A stretch of DNA of 64,000 bases, taken from assembly GCA_035578155.1 (NCBI GenBank), contig JAPWDM010000064.1, positions 241,501-305,500 of the forward strand. Reading direction: 5' to 3'. A program made the translations under genes and the position numbers. The notes beneath the pieces are model-generated. The model saw only the letters and a program-made list of their open reading frames with translations. It was not told where the DNA came from and searched no databases. This document shows, piece after piece, positions 24,760 to 35,697 of this stretch (positions are counted from its first letter, which is position 1; every line of letters begins with the position of its first letter). The stretch comes from Brachynemurus nebulosus (lineage: Eukaryota; Arthropoda; Insecta; Neuroptera; Myrmeleontidae).

Positions 24760-27700
24760 TAGGGTAGGTAGACCAGTCTTTGACAGTGTTTCTGTTATTG
24801 ACCGTTTTTTATATTAATCAGTTTAAATAAGAATACCTACAATATAATTGAGTATACACTATTTGAAATGAATATTCTTATTTATTTACTACACTACTGA
24901 CATCTGCATTTTATTTAACAGTGGTAATAAAGGCGCGAAAAAAATTGCTGAAAATAGTAAATTAACAGTTGTCAACAAAGTGAAAAAATTCATTAGCGAA
25001 ATGAGCAAGAAAGGTAGGTCAAAATAAATATAAGTTTCAACTTCTGTAAAGTATCTTTTAGCAGTATGGTATTTTTTAATATATTAAAAAAAAAGTTAGA
25101 AAATTAGTAGTTAGAAAAATAGTTGAGAAAATTAGTTTTACACAAAATACCAACCTAAAAAAATTAATTTCTATAGTTGTCAAGTACTGGTACCAATAAA
25201 ATATCAATGGATGAATAATTGACATAAGTGCCAATCGCTGGTTCTATGCATACTTTTGGGAATTTATATTTTTTTTTTTCAAATATACATTTCTTAATGT
25301 TTGATTAGTTATTTGTTATGTTCCTTATAAATTTATCTAATTTTGTACCAGTGTTTGACACACATTTTTTCTATAAATTAAAGAAATTTATGGTACTTGA
25401 AACTAGGCCAAACAAACTGTCAAAGCATACTGTCAATTACTTGTACATAAATATGTCAATGACTGAAGCCATTATTTTTAAGGGAAAAAAACTGAAAAAT
25501 TTAAGTACACGGAGAAAGATATGGAGATGGCTTTGAATGCCGTAGAAAACGGAGCAACGGTGTTCAAAGCATCGAAATTATTTAATGTTCCACGAACAAC
25601 TTTATAAAAGTACTGGAAAAAGTCCTGTTACTAGGAAAGATGGGTCCACCGTCAATACTCACTGCAGAGGAGGAACAACGTTTAGAAAACTGGATTTTAA
25701 CAGTAAGTCAGTTGGGATTTCCAGTAACAAAAAACCAACTTCTAGACAGCGTCCAAATGTTAATAAAGGAACTGCAACGTAACACTCCATTTGTAAATAA
25801 TAGACCCGGTAGAAGCTGGTTCGAAGCATTTTTAAAATGGCATCCCAGAATATCTAAACGCGTTTCGGAAAATTTATCTATTAGTAGAGCTAAGCTTAGC
25901 GAAAAAAATATCAGAGATTGGTTTTGTGAAATAAAATCTTATATACAAAAAGATCCTAATTTAATAAGCGCATTTGAAGATCCAACCCGTATATTTAATT
26001 GCGATGAAACAGCTTTCTTTCTATCCCCTAAAGATAATATTGTTCTGGCAAAAAGAGGATCTAAATTTGTGTATAACAATATCACGACAGGGGAAAAGGG
26101 AAATATTACATTACTGATCACAGGTAATGCAGCTGCGACTTTTGCTCCACCTATGGCCTTATTTAAGTACCAACGGTTGCCTAAAAATCTAGTGGAATCC
26201 ATACCACCTGAGTGGGGCGTAGGTCGATCACAAAATGGATGGATGACACGCGAAACTTTTTTCGAGTACATTTCGAATATATTTTATACTTGGCTCGTAA
26301 GTCGAAATGTTAAGTTTCCAGTTGTTTTATTTATGGACGGACATTCGTCACATTTAATTATGACGGTGAGTGACTTTTGCAAGGAGAAGAACATTGTTCT
26401 TATATCTTTGTATCCAAATTCAACACATGTTTTACAACCAATGGATGTATCTGTTTTTCATCCTCTAAAAGTAAAATGGAAAACAGCTGTTCACAATTGG
26501 AGACTTGAAAATAATTATACCAGAGATGAACCAAGCAATATGTGTGTCCCCTTTTAAATGATGTTCTCCAATCTCTTGATCCTAATGTCCTCAAAAATTG
26601 TTTTAGAGCATGCGGGTTATTCCCGTTTAATGCCGACAATGTAGACTATACTAAAGTCAAACAAGATACAGCAACAGAAATTACAGAAGGAGAAAACCTC
26701 CTAGAAATACACCATCTTCAATTTTTCGCAAAACAGTTATCTGCAGAACAACTAGCAATGATTGAATCAAACGAAGGGCGGTGGAAAGGTAACAAATATG
26801 ACGAAAATTTATTTAACTTTTGGTTGGAACTAAAGTACAAGGCAAAAGAAAAAAATAGGCCAGTTGTAGCAAGTATAGTGGAAGACACGTTGAATGGCAT
26901 ATTAGGGAATGAAGATATTTTTGAATTTACAGTTGTTGGCAATGAATTACATCCTTTTGTTGTAGTTGAAACAGAAAATGAAATGGAGGAAGCTGAAGCA
27001 AGTATGAAACTGGAAGATCTTATAATAAATATTGAGGGTAATGAAATTATAAATATCGATAATGAACAATTTAATCAACAAAAATATGTTCATCATACTC
27101 AAAATCAAAAAGACGTACTGCTTCAAATTAGTACTGAATTTCCAGCCAGTAGTAGTAAAGAAAATCAAACTCCAAGCCCGTTTAAAAAAGCTTTATTTTG
27201 GCCTGAAATAGTGACACCTTCTCAAAAACATAAGGAAAGATTCCCATCAGTAGCAACATCGGCAAAGTGGCTGACGTACTATAAGAAAAAAGAAGAAGAA
27301 AAAGTTAAAAATTTAGAAGATTCTGAAAATCGAAAATTGGAAAGACTTGAAATCAAAAAAATAAAGAAATTCAAAATAAGAAGAAACGACAACTACGGGA
27401 TGAAATAAATAAGAAGAAGAAAAAAACTGATGACACTGAAGAGGGAAACTGGTTCTGCTACATTTGCGAAACTGAAGATATTTTGAACATGATAAAGTGC
27501 ACCAAATGTAAAAGGTGGGTGCATGAAATATGCGCAAACGTGAAAATTAAAGGACGCCATTTTAAATGCTTAGAGTGTTCTAATAAATAATTAGACACTT
27601 ACACTATCTATTTTAAAATTTTCTTTTTTTAGATATGTACGTTCGAATTTACTTTATTTTATTTAGATGTTTTTTGTTTACAAAAGAATATTTTTTTATT

Positions 27701-28126
27701 TTTAATAATTAAGGATTTTGCTCTGTTGGTATTTAATAGTTTTATTTAAATAAATTAAAATAGATATTCAACTTTCCTAATTTCAGTTTTCCAATTTCGT
27801 AATTCCGAGGGTTTATTAAATATATTTAATGTTACTCTTCTCGATTATGACGGCATGTCAATTATAGGTACCTACTATGTCAATAACCAGAACAACAATT
27901 ATTGCAAACTGTCAATAACTGGTACATTTGCATTTTTGGGGATATTTGCTTATATTAAAAAATTTTTAAAAGAGAAGTATAATTTTTCTGTGCTTTTCTA
28001 TATTTTTAAAATGGCAAACTAACCTTTAAAAAAAAATTAGTGTCATAAGTTAATTTATAAGGATTTTAGAGCTTAACGAAGTTACGAAAAACTCTTAAAG
28101 TGTCACTAACTGGTCCACCTACCCTA
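24760..28126 (+). mobile_element. pogo/jerky-like DNA transposon P1 with TA target duplication
   Basis: GGGTAGGTAGACCAGT begins at 24,762 and the inverse, ACTGGTCCACCTACCC, ends at 28,124. TA flanks both ends. The element is 3,363 bp and encodes one transposase, now frameshifted. Both subterminal regions carry repeated TGTCAA-type motifs, for example TGTCAAGTACTGGTAC at 25,178, TGTCAATTACTTGTAC at 25,431, TGTCAATTATAGGTAC at 27,856 and TGTCAATAACTGGTAC at 27,910. It is inserted in the right arm of FB2. Confidence 0.9.
25453..27590 (+). pseudogene. pogo/jerky-like DDE transposase with C-terminal PHD finger (P1)
   Basis: The probable start is the ATG at 25,453. The N-terminal helix-turn-helix region (ALNAVENGATVFKASKLF, then NVPRTTL) is followed by a CENP-B-like second DNA-binding part and the DDE_1 core. 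Catalytic aspartates lie in FNCDETAFF (codon 26,003), LFMDGHSSH (26,336) and HVLQPMDV (26,444). The C-terminus is a PHD-type zinc finger: WFCYIC, CTKCKRWVHEIC and CLEC at 27,450-27,590. The reading frame is broken near 25,505, 25,605, 25,638, 26,540 (a 2-bp gain) and 27,390. These breaks are few and small, so inactivation looks fairly recent. Related throughout to the transposase of P2 at 43.8-46.0 kb. The PHD finger may target modified histone tails; that is family-based inference. Confidence 0.88.
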
Positions 28127-28164
28127 GTTTATTAACAAAATAAAAAAAAATATGTAATAAAACT

Positions 28165-28237
28165 TGCAGTCAGTCGGAATGGAACTTGTGCACTCTATTC
28201 GCCAGTCTAGCATCGCTACCGACTGCGCTACCTCTTC
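28165..28237 (-). other. tRNA-like segment, right arm of FB2
   Basis: Inverted counterpart of the left-arm copy: A box as CCGACTGCGCTA at 28,219-28,230, and B box as GGAATGGAACT at 28,177-28,187, with the same 43-nt spacing. Differences from the left copy lie mainly between the boxes. Confidence 0.6.
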
Positions 28238-28381
28238 GTTGATTTGACACACCAATAACTTTTTGGCCAACTGACTGGCCAATGGGTCTTTATATTTTAA
28301 CAATTAATTCATCTTTAGAGGGACTATAATCCTGCGAAATCCCAACCCGAAGTCAATTTCCCAGATCGTGCCCTCTCCTTG

Positions 28382-29620
28382 TTAAACTTTAACCCCACCA
28401 TTTCGAACCCTGTTTCAAATAAAAATAAAAATATTTCTAAAATTTCTTACACACCTGGAATAAATGTGTGCAAACAATTTCTACCAATATTCCCAATTTC
28501 AATTCAATATCAATAGTAGTTACTTAGTGTCTGTGTGTCCAGCTTTGTGACACGGACCTACGTACTTTGAAATCTCACCATAAGGATCCGTTTTCGACTT
28601 TTTTTACAGAAACCTAGAAAGAGTTACTAGTACCTTCTAATGCCAATTATTATTTAGAGAAAATATATTTTATCATGCCCTTCACAAAGTAATGTTTATA
28701 ACATTAAAAAAAAAAAAATATATACTTTACTTTTATCTCTGGAAGATCTTTTCTACTTGATAATTTTTATGAAAATGTAGCTATTTAGATATAAAAATTG
28801 AAACTTCAAAATTTACGTTTTAATTAATAACTCATAAGAAATTATATTGATTATAGATCAAGCTACTTTTAGATAATATATTGCGAAATTCTGTACACAA
28901 TCAGTTACTTATAATATAGTATAGTGCTTCGCTCCATTCGTATAACCTCTTTAAAAGAAGCATATGTATTCATATAATGCGTGTAATGCCGTCGCCGCAG
29001 GTAAGTGTAAAGTGTAGTGTATTTTAAAAAATTTTAAAGTTTATTTTGTGGAAAAACATGTGGAGGGAGTATATTATTTAGAGCTATTTTAAAAAATATT
29101 ATTACCAAATATTAAATGGCTGGCTGGAGAATGGTAAATTTTCTTATTTGAATATGTAAAGTTTTACCCCTACCTATTTTGAATAAGCTACTATAAAAAT
29201 CAAATTTTTTATATTTGATAATATACACAAATCCATGGCAATTTAACCTAAATTGTTCGAACATCCCTAGAACATAATTATAAAAAAATTTGGAGAAACA
29301 GGTCTACCCACACTATCAAATTCCCATTGGATGCCCTTAAAGACTATTGCATATGAATAACTTTTTTTTATTCAGGGGACTCCTCCCCTGGGCCCCAATA
29401 GAGCCTTTACCCCTTGCACCACATCGGGGTTTTCGCCGCCTTCTGTACCTAAGGTGGGGGCTCCACCCTTATCAAACAAATGACAACATTATTTGTTCTC
29501 AAGATACGCGAGACAAAAAATATTTCACAAAAAGTTTCTTATTTAGTTTTTTTTTATTTTTTTTTTAATTTTATAATAATTTACGGGCGTTTTTAATATC
29601 AAGGAAAGTTCTTAGGCTAT
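28382..29620. other. No gene; GC-rich repeat fragment at about 29,375-29,470
   Basis: AT-rich overall. A short block reading 'ggggactcctcccctgggcc' and 'aaggtgggggctccaccc' stands out by composition and looks like a fragment of a dispersed repeat. No protein match recognised. Confidence 0.4.
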
Positions 29621-29622
29621 TA

Positions 29623-29766
29623 TACAGGGTGTAAAACAAATAACTCTCGTCCTTTTTTGGGGTGATACATAGCACCCTGTAGACACTAAAACCGCAGGAA
29701 TTTTTTCGGAATTAACAGTCGCGTCACCCCTCAATAGGATAAGAGTTATTTCCCTTACACCCTGTA
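29623..29766. mobile_element. 140-bp Tc1/mariner-type MITE with TA duplication
   Basis: CAGGGTGTAAAACAAATAAC starts at 29,625. The inverse, with three mismatches over 24 bp, ends at 29,764. TA lies on both sides. There is no coding sequence. Confidence 0.85.
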
Positions 29767-29877
29767 AAGTTAATTTCGTTTTTTTATCGCAAACAACAAA
29801 CCGCTAATCCGAATTTGCTTAAAACTTTATCCGGTCTTCATTTTTTGATTACGCATCTAATGAAATTAGTCCAGAGT

Positions 29878-30120
29878 TGATATCATTATTTATTCTCGAG
29901 ATATGCGAAACGAAAATAAATTCACGAACGAACGAACTAACGAACGCACACACAGACATCACGCTAAAAACGATGAATTCGGATTCTAGTGACCTTGAGT
30001 TGATATCATTATTTATTCTCGAGATATGCGAAACGAAAATAAATTCACGAACGAACGAACTAACGAACGCACACACAGACATCACGCTAAAAACGATGAA
30101 TTCGGATTCTAGTGACCTTG
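29878..30120. repeat. Essentially exact 123-bp tandem duplication
   Basis: 29,878-30,000 is repeated at 30,001-30,120 with no difference seen. 123 is divisible by three, so both strands stay open through two copies (41 codons each). A related, diverged, inverted sequence lies at about 59,430-59,625, which argues for a dispersed non-coding repeat that duplicated locally rather than a gene. Confidence 0.92.
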
Positions 30121-31060
30121 AAACGTGGAGATCTGTCCAAATTAAGGATTCGTAAAATTGGACCCATTACAATAACTTCCAATGGGAAGTTAATAAAATG
30201 TAATTGGCATCTTAACAGAACGCCTCAATGACTACAAATTTTTAACATCCTGTTAAAAAAATTTGCAGAGCTCTGCTGCTAACACTCAACAAAAATAACA
30301 GATTATAGTATTTATTTTTTTTTTATTTTTTTACAAATTATAAATATTTGATGCCACTGTAAAAACCTTAGTAAATAGTAAATTAATTGTCACTATCGGA
30401 AATTTGCCATATATTGTCACAACTGTCTTCATCTGCTAGTTCATTTCCCCTGACTCATGTCACAATAAGACGAATTTGATTGATTTATAACAATTATTAC
30501 TATCGGTACTCAACAATAACTCCATACGAATAGTAATGAAATCAAGTCATTTACTAACATTTATTTATTGTTAATAAATAGAGTTTGTTTAAATTGTATG
30601 AATAAAAGATCTAGTTACCTACTCTAGAAAATTGCATCAATAAAAATGTCCAGCAATGCTCGCCGTCTAAATTGTACATAACGTATGTTCTTAATTTAAA
30701 GTTCAAGATTTGATGAAAGCCTTGAGAAAAAAGATCAAAATGTTGATAAAAATATTTCGGATCAGCATCTGATATTAAACACTCATGGCCCAACTAATAT
30801 CATTGCGAAAATATGGCCAATCTGGGTAATATTAAATTATTCCTGTTGCAGCATTCTGCACAACTTAACTAATTTCCCAAAAATTACTTTTAAGCTAGGA
30901 TAACCTCCTCATCTTCATGTATAATTAACAAAAAAATTATACTTTATAAAAAGGAAAGAGTACAGAAAAGATTTTTCAAAATTTTGAAAAGTATGATTGT
31001 ATTTATTGTACTCACATGGTTTTAAATTAAGGGTTGAAACCAGACCAAAGTTTAACAATC
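30121..31060. other. No gene recognised
   Basis: Begins with the downstream part of the same repeat (ttggacccattacaataact near 30,160, also inverted near 59,440). The remainder is AT-rich and unassigned. Confidence 0.45.
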
Positions 31061-31759
31061 TAACGCTCCTTTCACATTACATGGTTTTTGCCGTACGGCA
31101 AAAAACTGTACGATCGCATTTTTGCAGTGGAGTGGAGAAGAGCATGGGACCTTTCACATTACACGGTCACGGCAAAATGCCGTTCCCGTGCCATGTAGCT
31201 GCCGTCTCTTGCCACTGGACTTGACGGTTACCATACGGCGTTTTTAACTCAGTAGTGTATGTGATTAAATGGATGCTTTCACTTTAGACGGTTTTTAACG
31301 TACAGCATTAACATTATTTTGTTGAATTTCATCTTAATTATTAATTTTATTTGTGAAATGGATGAAACTAATGTTGAATATGATAACAGGCATTTTAATA
31401 GATTGTATGTAGTTTCGAAATTGTGTGTTTTGACGTTTTGACGAATCAAGTTTGCCAAGTAATCAATCGAAGGAGATGTAATTAAATAACCACATCCGAA
31501 AATAGTTGAAAAATTCATTTTTGTCATTCTTCAGGCTTTTAAAGAGTGTATTAATAATTAATCGTAATTTCTATTTCCTTTGATTTATAGAATTAACTTT
31601 AATCACACTTGTTACTTACGTATGATATTGCAAATCAAATTAAGTTATTCAGTTTACAACGACAAAGAATCATACAATGTGAAAGTTACAATACCACGGC
31701 AAAAAGTCGTACGGTTTTTTACCGTACGGCGAAAACCGCACAATGTGAAAGGAGCGTAA
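31061..31759. mobile_element. Non-autonomous TIR element, Harbinger-like (TAA duplication)
   Basis: CGCTCCTTTCACATT begins at 31,064. The inverse, AATGTGAAAGGAGCG, ends at 31,756. TAA flanks both ends. Inside each end, GTACGG/CCGTAC palindromic words recur (tgccgtacggcaaaaa, ttaccgtacggcgaaa). The length is 693 bp. A 3-bp TWA-type duplication fits PIF/Harbinger; a 2-bp TA reading (ISL2EU-like) is also possible. No transposase is encoded. Confidence 0.78.
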
Positions 31760-31772
31760 CATTCACTCATAT

Positions 31773-32414
31773 GTTACAATTAGTGATGGGACTCGAGTGA
31801 TGTTTTTACTCGAATGACTCGAATGAATTTGTCAAACTCGTAGTCGAGTAAAAAAAAATTTGACTAGAGTCCATTTGCACTCGAGTTGCCGAGTCAACTC
31901 GGCAGACCGGGTGGACTCGGTTAGCGCCAGATGTTACTTCACTAGTTACAAAGAGACGGGTTAAAACTTGCACCTGGTTGCATTTAATTGTAAGGTGTAA
32001 ACAAAAGTCTGATACAGTCTGATTTTATAATTATAATGGTTGATAACTGAAACTAATTATAAAACAACTAAGTATAATTTTTATTTGCAATCAAAATTGC
32101 ATAAGTGTTATTTATGGTCATTAATTGGTCATCCTTACATGGAAATTTTATTATTCTTAGGAAGTAATTTTACTTTTATTTGTTGATTACATAAATAAAT
32201 AATATGTACACTAATCATATGTATTTTATTTCATATTATCTCATATTCAATAAAGGTATTTAGAAATGCTTAAAAAAACCTTACTCGAGTTGCAGGGAGT
32301 GAAATAGTTAACTCGAGTGACTCGAAAACTCGAGTACAATTCGAGTGACGTAGCAAAATTACTCGAATGACTCGAGTCACAAAATCCTACTCGAGTCGCA
32401 TCACTAGTTACAAT
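31773..32414. mobile_element. Non-autonomous hAT element with perfect 8-bp duplication
   Basis: The element at 31,781-32,406 begins TAGTGATGGGACTCGAGT and ends ACTCGAGTCGCATCACTA. GTTACAAT is present on both sides (31,773-31,780 and 32,407-32,414). Near each end the word ACTCGA(G/A)T recurs many times in both orientations, as expected for subterminal transposase sites. The length is 626 bp with no coding capacity. It lies only 22 bp from the Harbinger-like element. Confidence 0.92.
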
Positions 32415-33895
32415 CTAACAGAAATAAATAGCAAATGTCACGCGGAGATGGACCTCTCTGTTCTTATCCAATGACCTTCTTCACTTATTATTAACTCAGC
32501 TCTCTATTGTAGTTACAGTGATATAAATTAGTTCACTTACATAGGGAGTGTTAGAGATTAGAGAATTTAAAAAAACGATACAAAATTACATTAAATAAAG
32601 TGTTTTCGATTCTAGAGAAGTTTAAAAGTAATTATTGATAATATTGCTTCAGGATCGATAGGTTGTATAACATTGCTATGTACCTACGCTATTTAATATT
32701 TGTGCACATACATTCCATAGAACAAAAAAACAATCTACAGTCGAGGGATTTGTAATGTTAATTAATTAAGAATAAATAAATAAATAAAATTTTCCCGCCG
32801 TTGTACTTTTCTGTGTTATTATTCTTATTGTGCAATACATTTAAAGTAATAAATGTTTCTTTAAGACTGTATTTGTATAAATGATGTGGTTTATATTTTA
32901 AAAAATGTACATAAGTAAATGAATGAGAAAATTAATTTAAGCTCCCTGAGAAAGTAAGCAAGGAAATTTGGAAAATGTGTAAGATTAGAGAAGGCATTAA
33001 TTTGTTACAGAACGAAAACTAAAAAGAAAACTTTATCTTGTAAAAACAAAGCAAAAGCTGTTTTCACAGTACTCACGATTTTTGTTTTGTTTGTCGAAGA
33101 CATCGCGTTGTTCTTTGTCTGATTTTCACCTCTGGAGATGACTAATATATTGGTCGAAACATGTTAGGTTCGATATTTAATTTTGATATTGTAACCTATT
33201 ATATTTTGCAAGGTGTCGTATTCTTATCTATGTTTGGTTCTTCGCGCTCGGTTTAACACAACTTCTATAACAAAAATACATAATTTATGACTTTGTTTAA
33301 TCTTTACAATATATACAACTAGCTGCAACCAGCGGTTACACTCGCATAAAATTATTTGAATTTCGAGTCAAAAATATTGGGTAAATTTTAAATTAGATAT
33401 TCGGAAATTCTGTACATAATCAATTAATTATTTTGCCTGGCCCCGCTCATCAAACGACCTTAAAGTAAACATATTTATATTTCAAAAGCATGGCTAATTT
33501 CCGCACCGTCACGTAGATACCCATGTTAATAGTTTTAGATGTATTTCTATTTTAGGCCTTTCTAGGGGACAATTTTACTTCACTTTAATTTTTCCAGAGC
33601 TTTCAACAATATTTGAATAAAATTTTGTCAAAAATTCCTTCAGGTTTTCAATTTGGAATTTATTTGGTGTCACTGATGGACAATTCTGAGCAAATTTCCA
33701 TTTAAATTTGATGTTCTGAAATTTTATACAAAATCAGTTACTTATAGTAACATCGCTTGGCTCGCTCTACGACTCTAAAGTAAACTTATTCATATTTCAA
33801 TAAGATAATTTATTTTGATAAATTTTTATTAAGATCGATCCAGCTGTTTAATTAAAATCGTATTCGATAGTCCTGCGAATCAATTTCGATTTCAT
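32415..33895. other. No gene; retroelement-tail-like and degenerate repeat fragments
   Basis: 'ggagatgactaatatattgg' with 'tcgaaacatgtt' (33,135-33,165) resembles the tails of Penelope-like or similar retroelements; low confidence. 33,430-33,800 carries two copies of the 'gctc...acgac...taaagtaaac' motif related to 11-13 kb. Otherwise AT-rich. Confidence 0.4.
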
Positions 33896-34790
33896 CTTTT
33901 AAGCAGGGCTTCGAACCGAACCGTAATCGTAAACGAAAACCGGTAAAACGGATTGAATTTGCCGGAGAGTAATCGTTAACTGGAATAAAATTATTTTTTT
34001 AAAAAACCGTGAACCGAAACGAAACCGTTATAAATTCAGTATTTAATTTTGTTCTATAATCTTCAACAATAAATTTCGAACTGATGTTTCTATAATATAG
34101 GTAGGTAGGTATGTGAATAAAATTTACAATAACATTTGAAAAGTTCTCATGAATCAAAATATAAAATTTTACAAAGATAGTAATCAATAAACTTTTCTAA
34201 CGTTCGTACATATGTCGTTAAAATATATTTTTTGTTTGATTTTATTTATTTTTTACGGTATCATCCAATTATTAATTAGAATTTACAGACATGATATCTG
34301 CGTTCGACGATATTTCTAGATTAGATAGAAAAGGAACAGGTTACTGGATTAGAAATGAAAATTTATATTCCCAGGTTTTCTAATTTCGGAGGTTGTGTTT
34401 AGCGTATCAACTAATCAAGCGAGTGTCGAAAGAGCTCTCTCAGGTCTAAAGTAAACACCTACTAAGGGAAAATGGTGTTTCGATAAATTCAAGCATTTTG
34501 AAAAATATTAAGATTGAATTTTTCAAACGTTGATGTATATTTTATAAAGGTAATTTCTATAAAATAGATAATGCTCGTATATTCACAGCTCGCACAAAAT
34601 TTAAACTTTTTTTTTAAAACCGAAACCAAAAATCGAATACGGAAACCACAACCGAAATCGAAAATAACCTATACTCTAACCGTAAGTAATCGTAACCGTA
34701 GTCGTAATCGACACCGTTATTCTTTTTTTACGTTGAACCGGATCTGAACCGGAATGAAAAAAAATTTCGGTTCGAAGCCCTGCTTTTAAA
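33896..34790 (+). mobile_element. Deleted hAT element with CAGGGCTTCGAACCGAA ends
   Basis: The left end CAGGGCTTCGAACCGAA starts at 33,904 and its inverse ends at 34,782. The flanks are CTTTTAAG (33,896-33,903) and CTTTTAAA (34,783-34,790), an 8-bp duplication with one change. The subterminal parts are rich in 'accgaaacc', 'cgtaaccg' words. The length is 879 bp. It contains a remnant of a hAT transposase C-terminus. Confidence 0.88.
34380..34454 (+). pseudogene. Remnant of hAT transposase C-terminal dimerisation motif
   Basis: The frame reads LISEVVFSVSTNQASVERAL and continues SGLK before a stop at 34,452. The SVERA block is the conserved hAT C-terminal motif that carries the catalytic Glu. 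Only about 24 codons survive, which confirms that the surrounding element derives from an autonomous hAT transposon. Confidence 0.75.
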
Positions 34791-35697
34791 TCAGATATAG
34801 GTAATGAAATACTCTGCGATATTCATATTTTAATAGCGTATCTAATTTTCATACCTTGAGATACTCACACTGATAATTTTAAGAGTACTTTATTTTGCGA
34901 GACATTTCCAGTTCACCGAGCTCTGGAGAATATTTCCGAACTCGCGTTAATTTGTTTCGGATTCTTAATAATATTAGGGCAAAAGTTCAGATCCGTGCAG
35001 TCGTTTATTTTGGTTCTTTTTGCATCTCCAGAACCCTAGAGGGCAATGTTAAAATGTTCATTTTTCTCAGAATCTCAGTACAATTTGAGCAAAAAATTTA
35101 GTCAAAATCCGTCCAGCCAATTATTTTGAGTTCGTTTTGGGATCTTAGGACCTTAAGGATCAAATATAATGTAACATTTATTTTTTTCAGAATCAGTAGT
35201 ATTTACGCAAAAATTGGTAATGATACGTCCAGTCGTTTACATTAAGCTTTTTTTGAAGTCCTACGGTCTTGTGGGGGTAACTTTGACTTAATTGTCACAT
35301 TTTTTTTTTTTTTAAATTTTTATCGATGCATCGACACCTAAAGGTCATTAGCATCTGTACTGATACATCTCATATATTTTTCTTTCAATTCTTAAGCCAA
35401 TTTTACCTATAGTTTTCTTTCATCATTCTTTTTTTTTTGATATATTCTACCGTTTTCTTGAAACCATTGGGAACGTATAAATACAGTCCATATTTCATTT
35501 TTATTTATTTAAATATAAGATTACTCCAGAACTATACTATTAATTCTAGCTCTAATTCTACTTAATCTTTTTTCCTGTTTTGTGATTGCTTCTTTAGTAC
35601 CGGATCAAATTTTAATGCAACTATTTATATCTTCGTCTGTTTCGCTTAAAGATATTCTCAGAAAAACTCATTTTTTGTAATAATTTGACGAAATGTC
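34791..35697. other. No gene recognised
   Basis: AT-rich, with vague repeats of 'gtccagtcgttta' and 'ccagccaattattt' phrases (near 34,998, 35,112, 35,228), suggesting an old tandem array of about 115 bp. No coding sequence. Confidence 0.4.

Larger units (their letters stand above)
23780..28381. mobile_element. Foldback-like element FB2, interrupted by a pogo-like transposon
   Basis: The termini are CAAGGAAAGGGCACGA at 23,780 and the matching inverse ending at 28,381 (one mismatch in the first 15). The arms match over about 450 bp once the pogo insertion is removed, including 'gattatagtccctctaaaga' and a tRNA-like segment. The inner half of the right arm (24,450-24,663) is partly duplicated in tandem (24,666-24,759 continuing at 28,125). 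The outside flanks read TTTA on the left and TTAA on the right. Without the insertion FB2 would be about 1.24 kb. The tip resembles FB1. Confidence 0.75.

Noticed and set aside
25939..26639. Minus-strand frames of 110 and 79 codons opposite the P1 transposase
   Set aside because: Antisense shadows of a conserved transposase; no domain of their own.
33110..33250. A second Penelope-like element
   Set aside because: Only a short tail-like phrase is visible, with no coding remnant; too weak to call an element.
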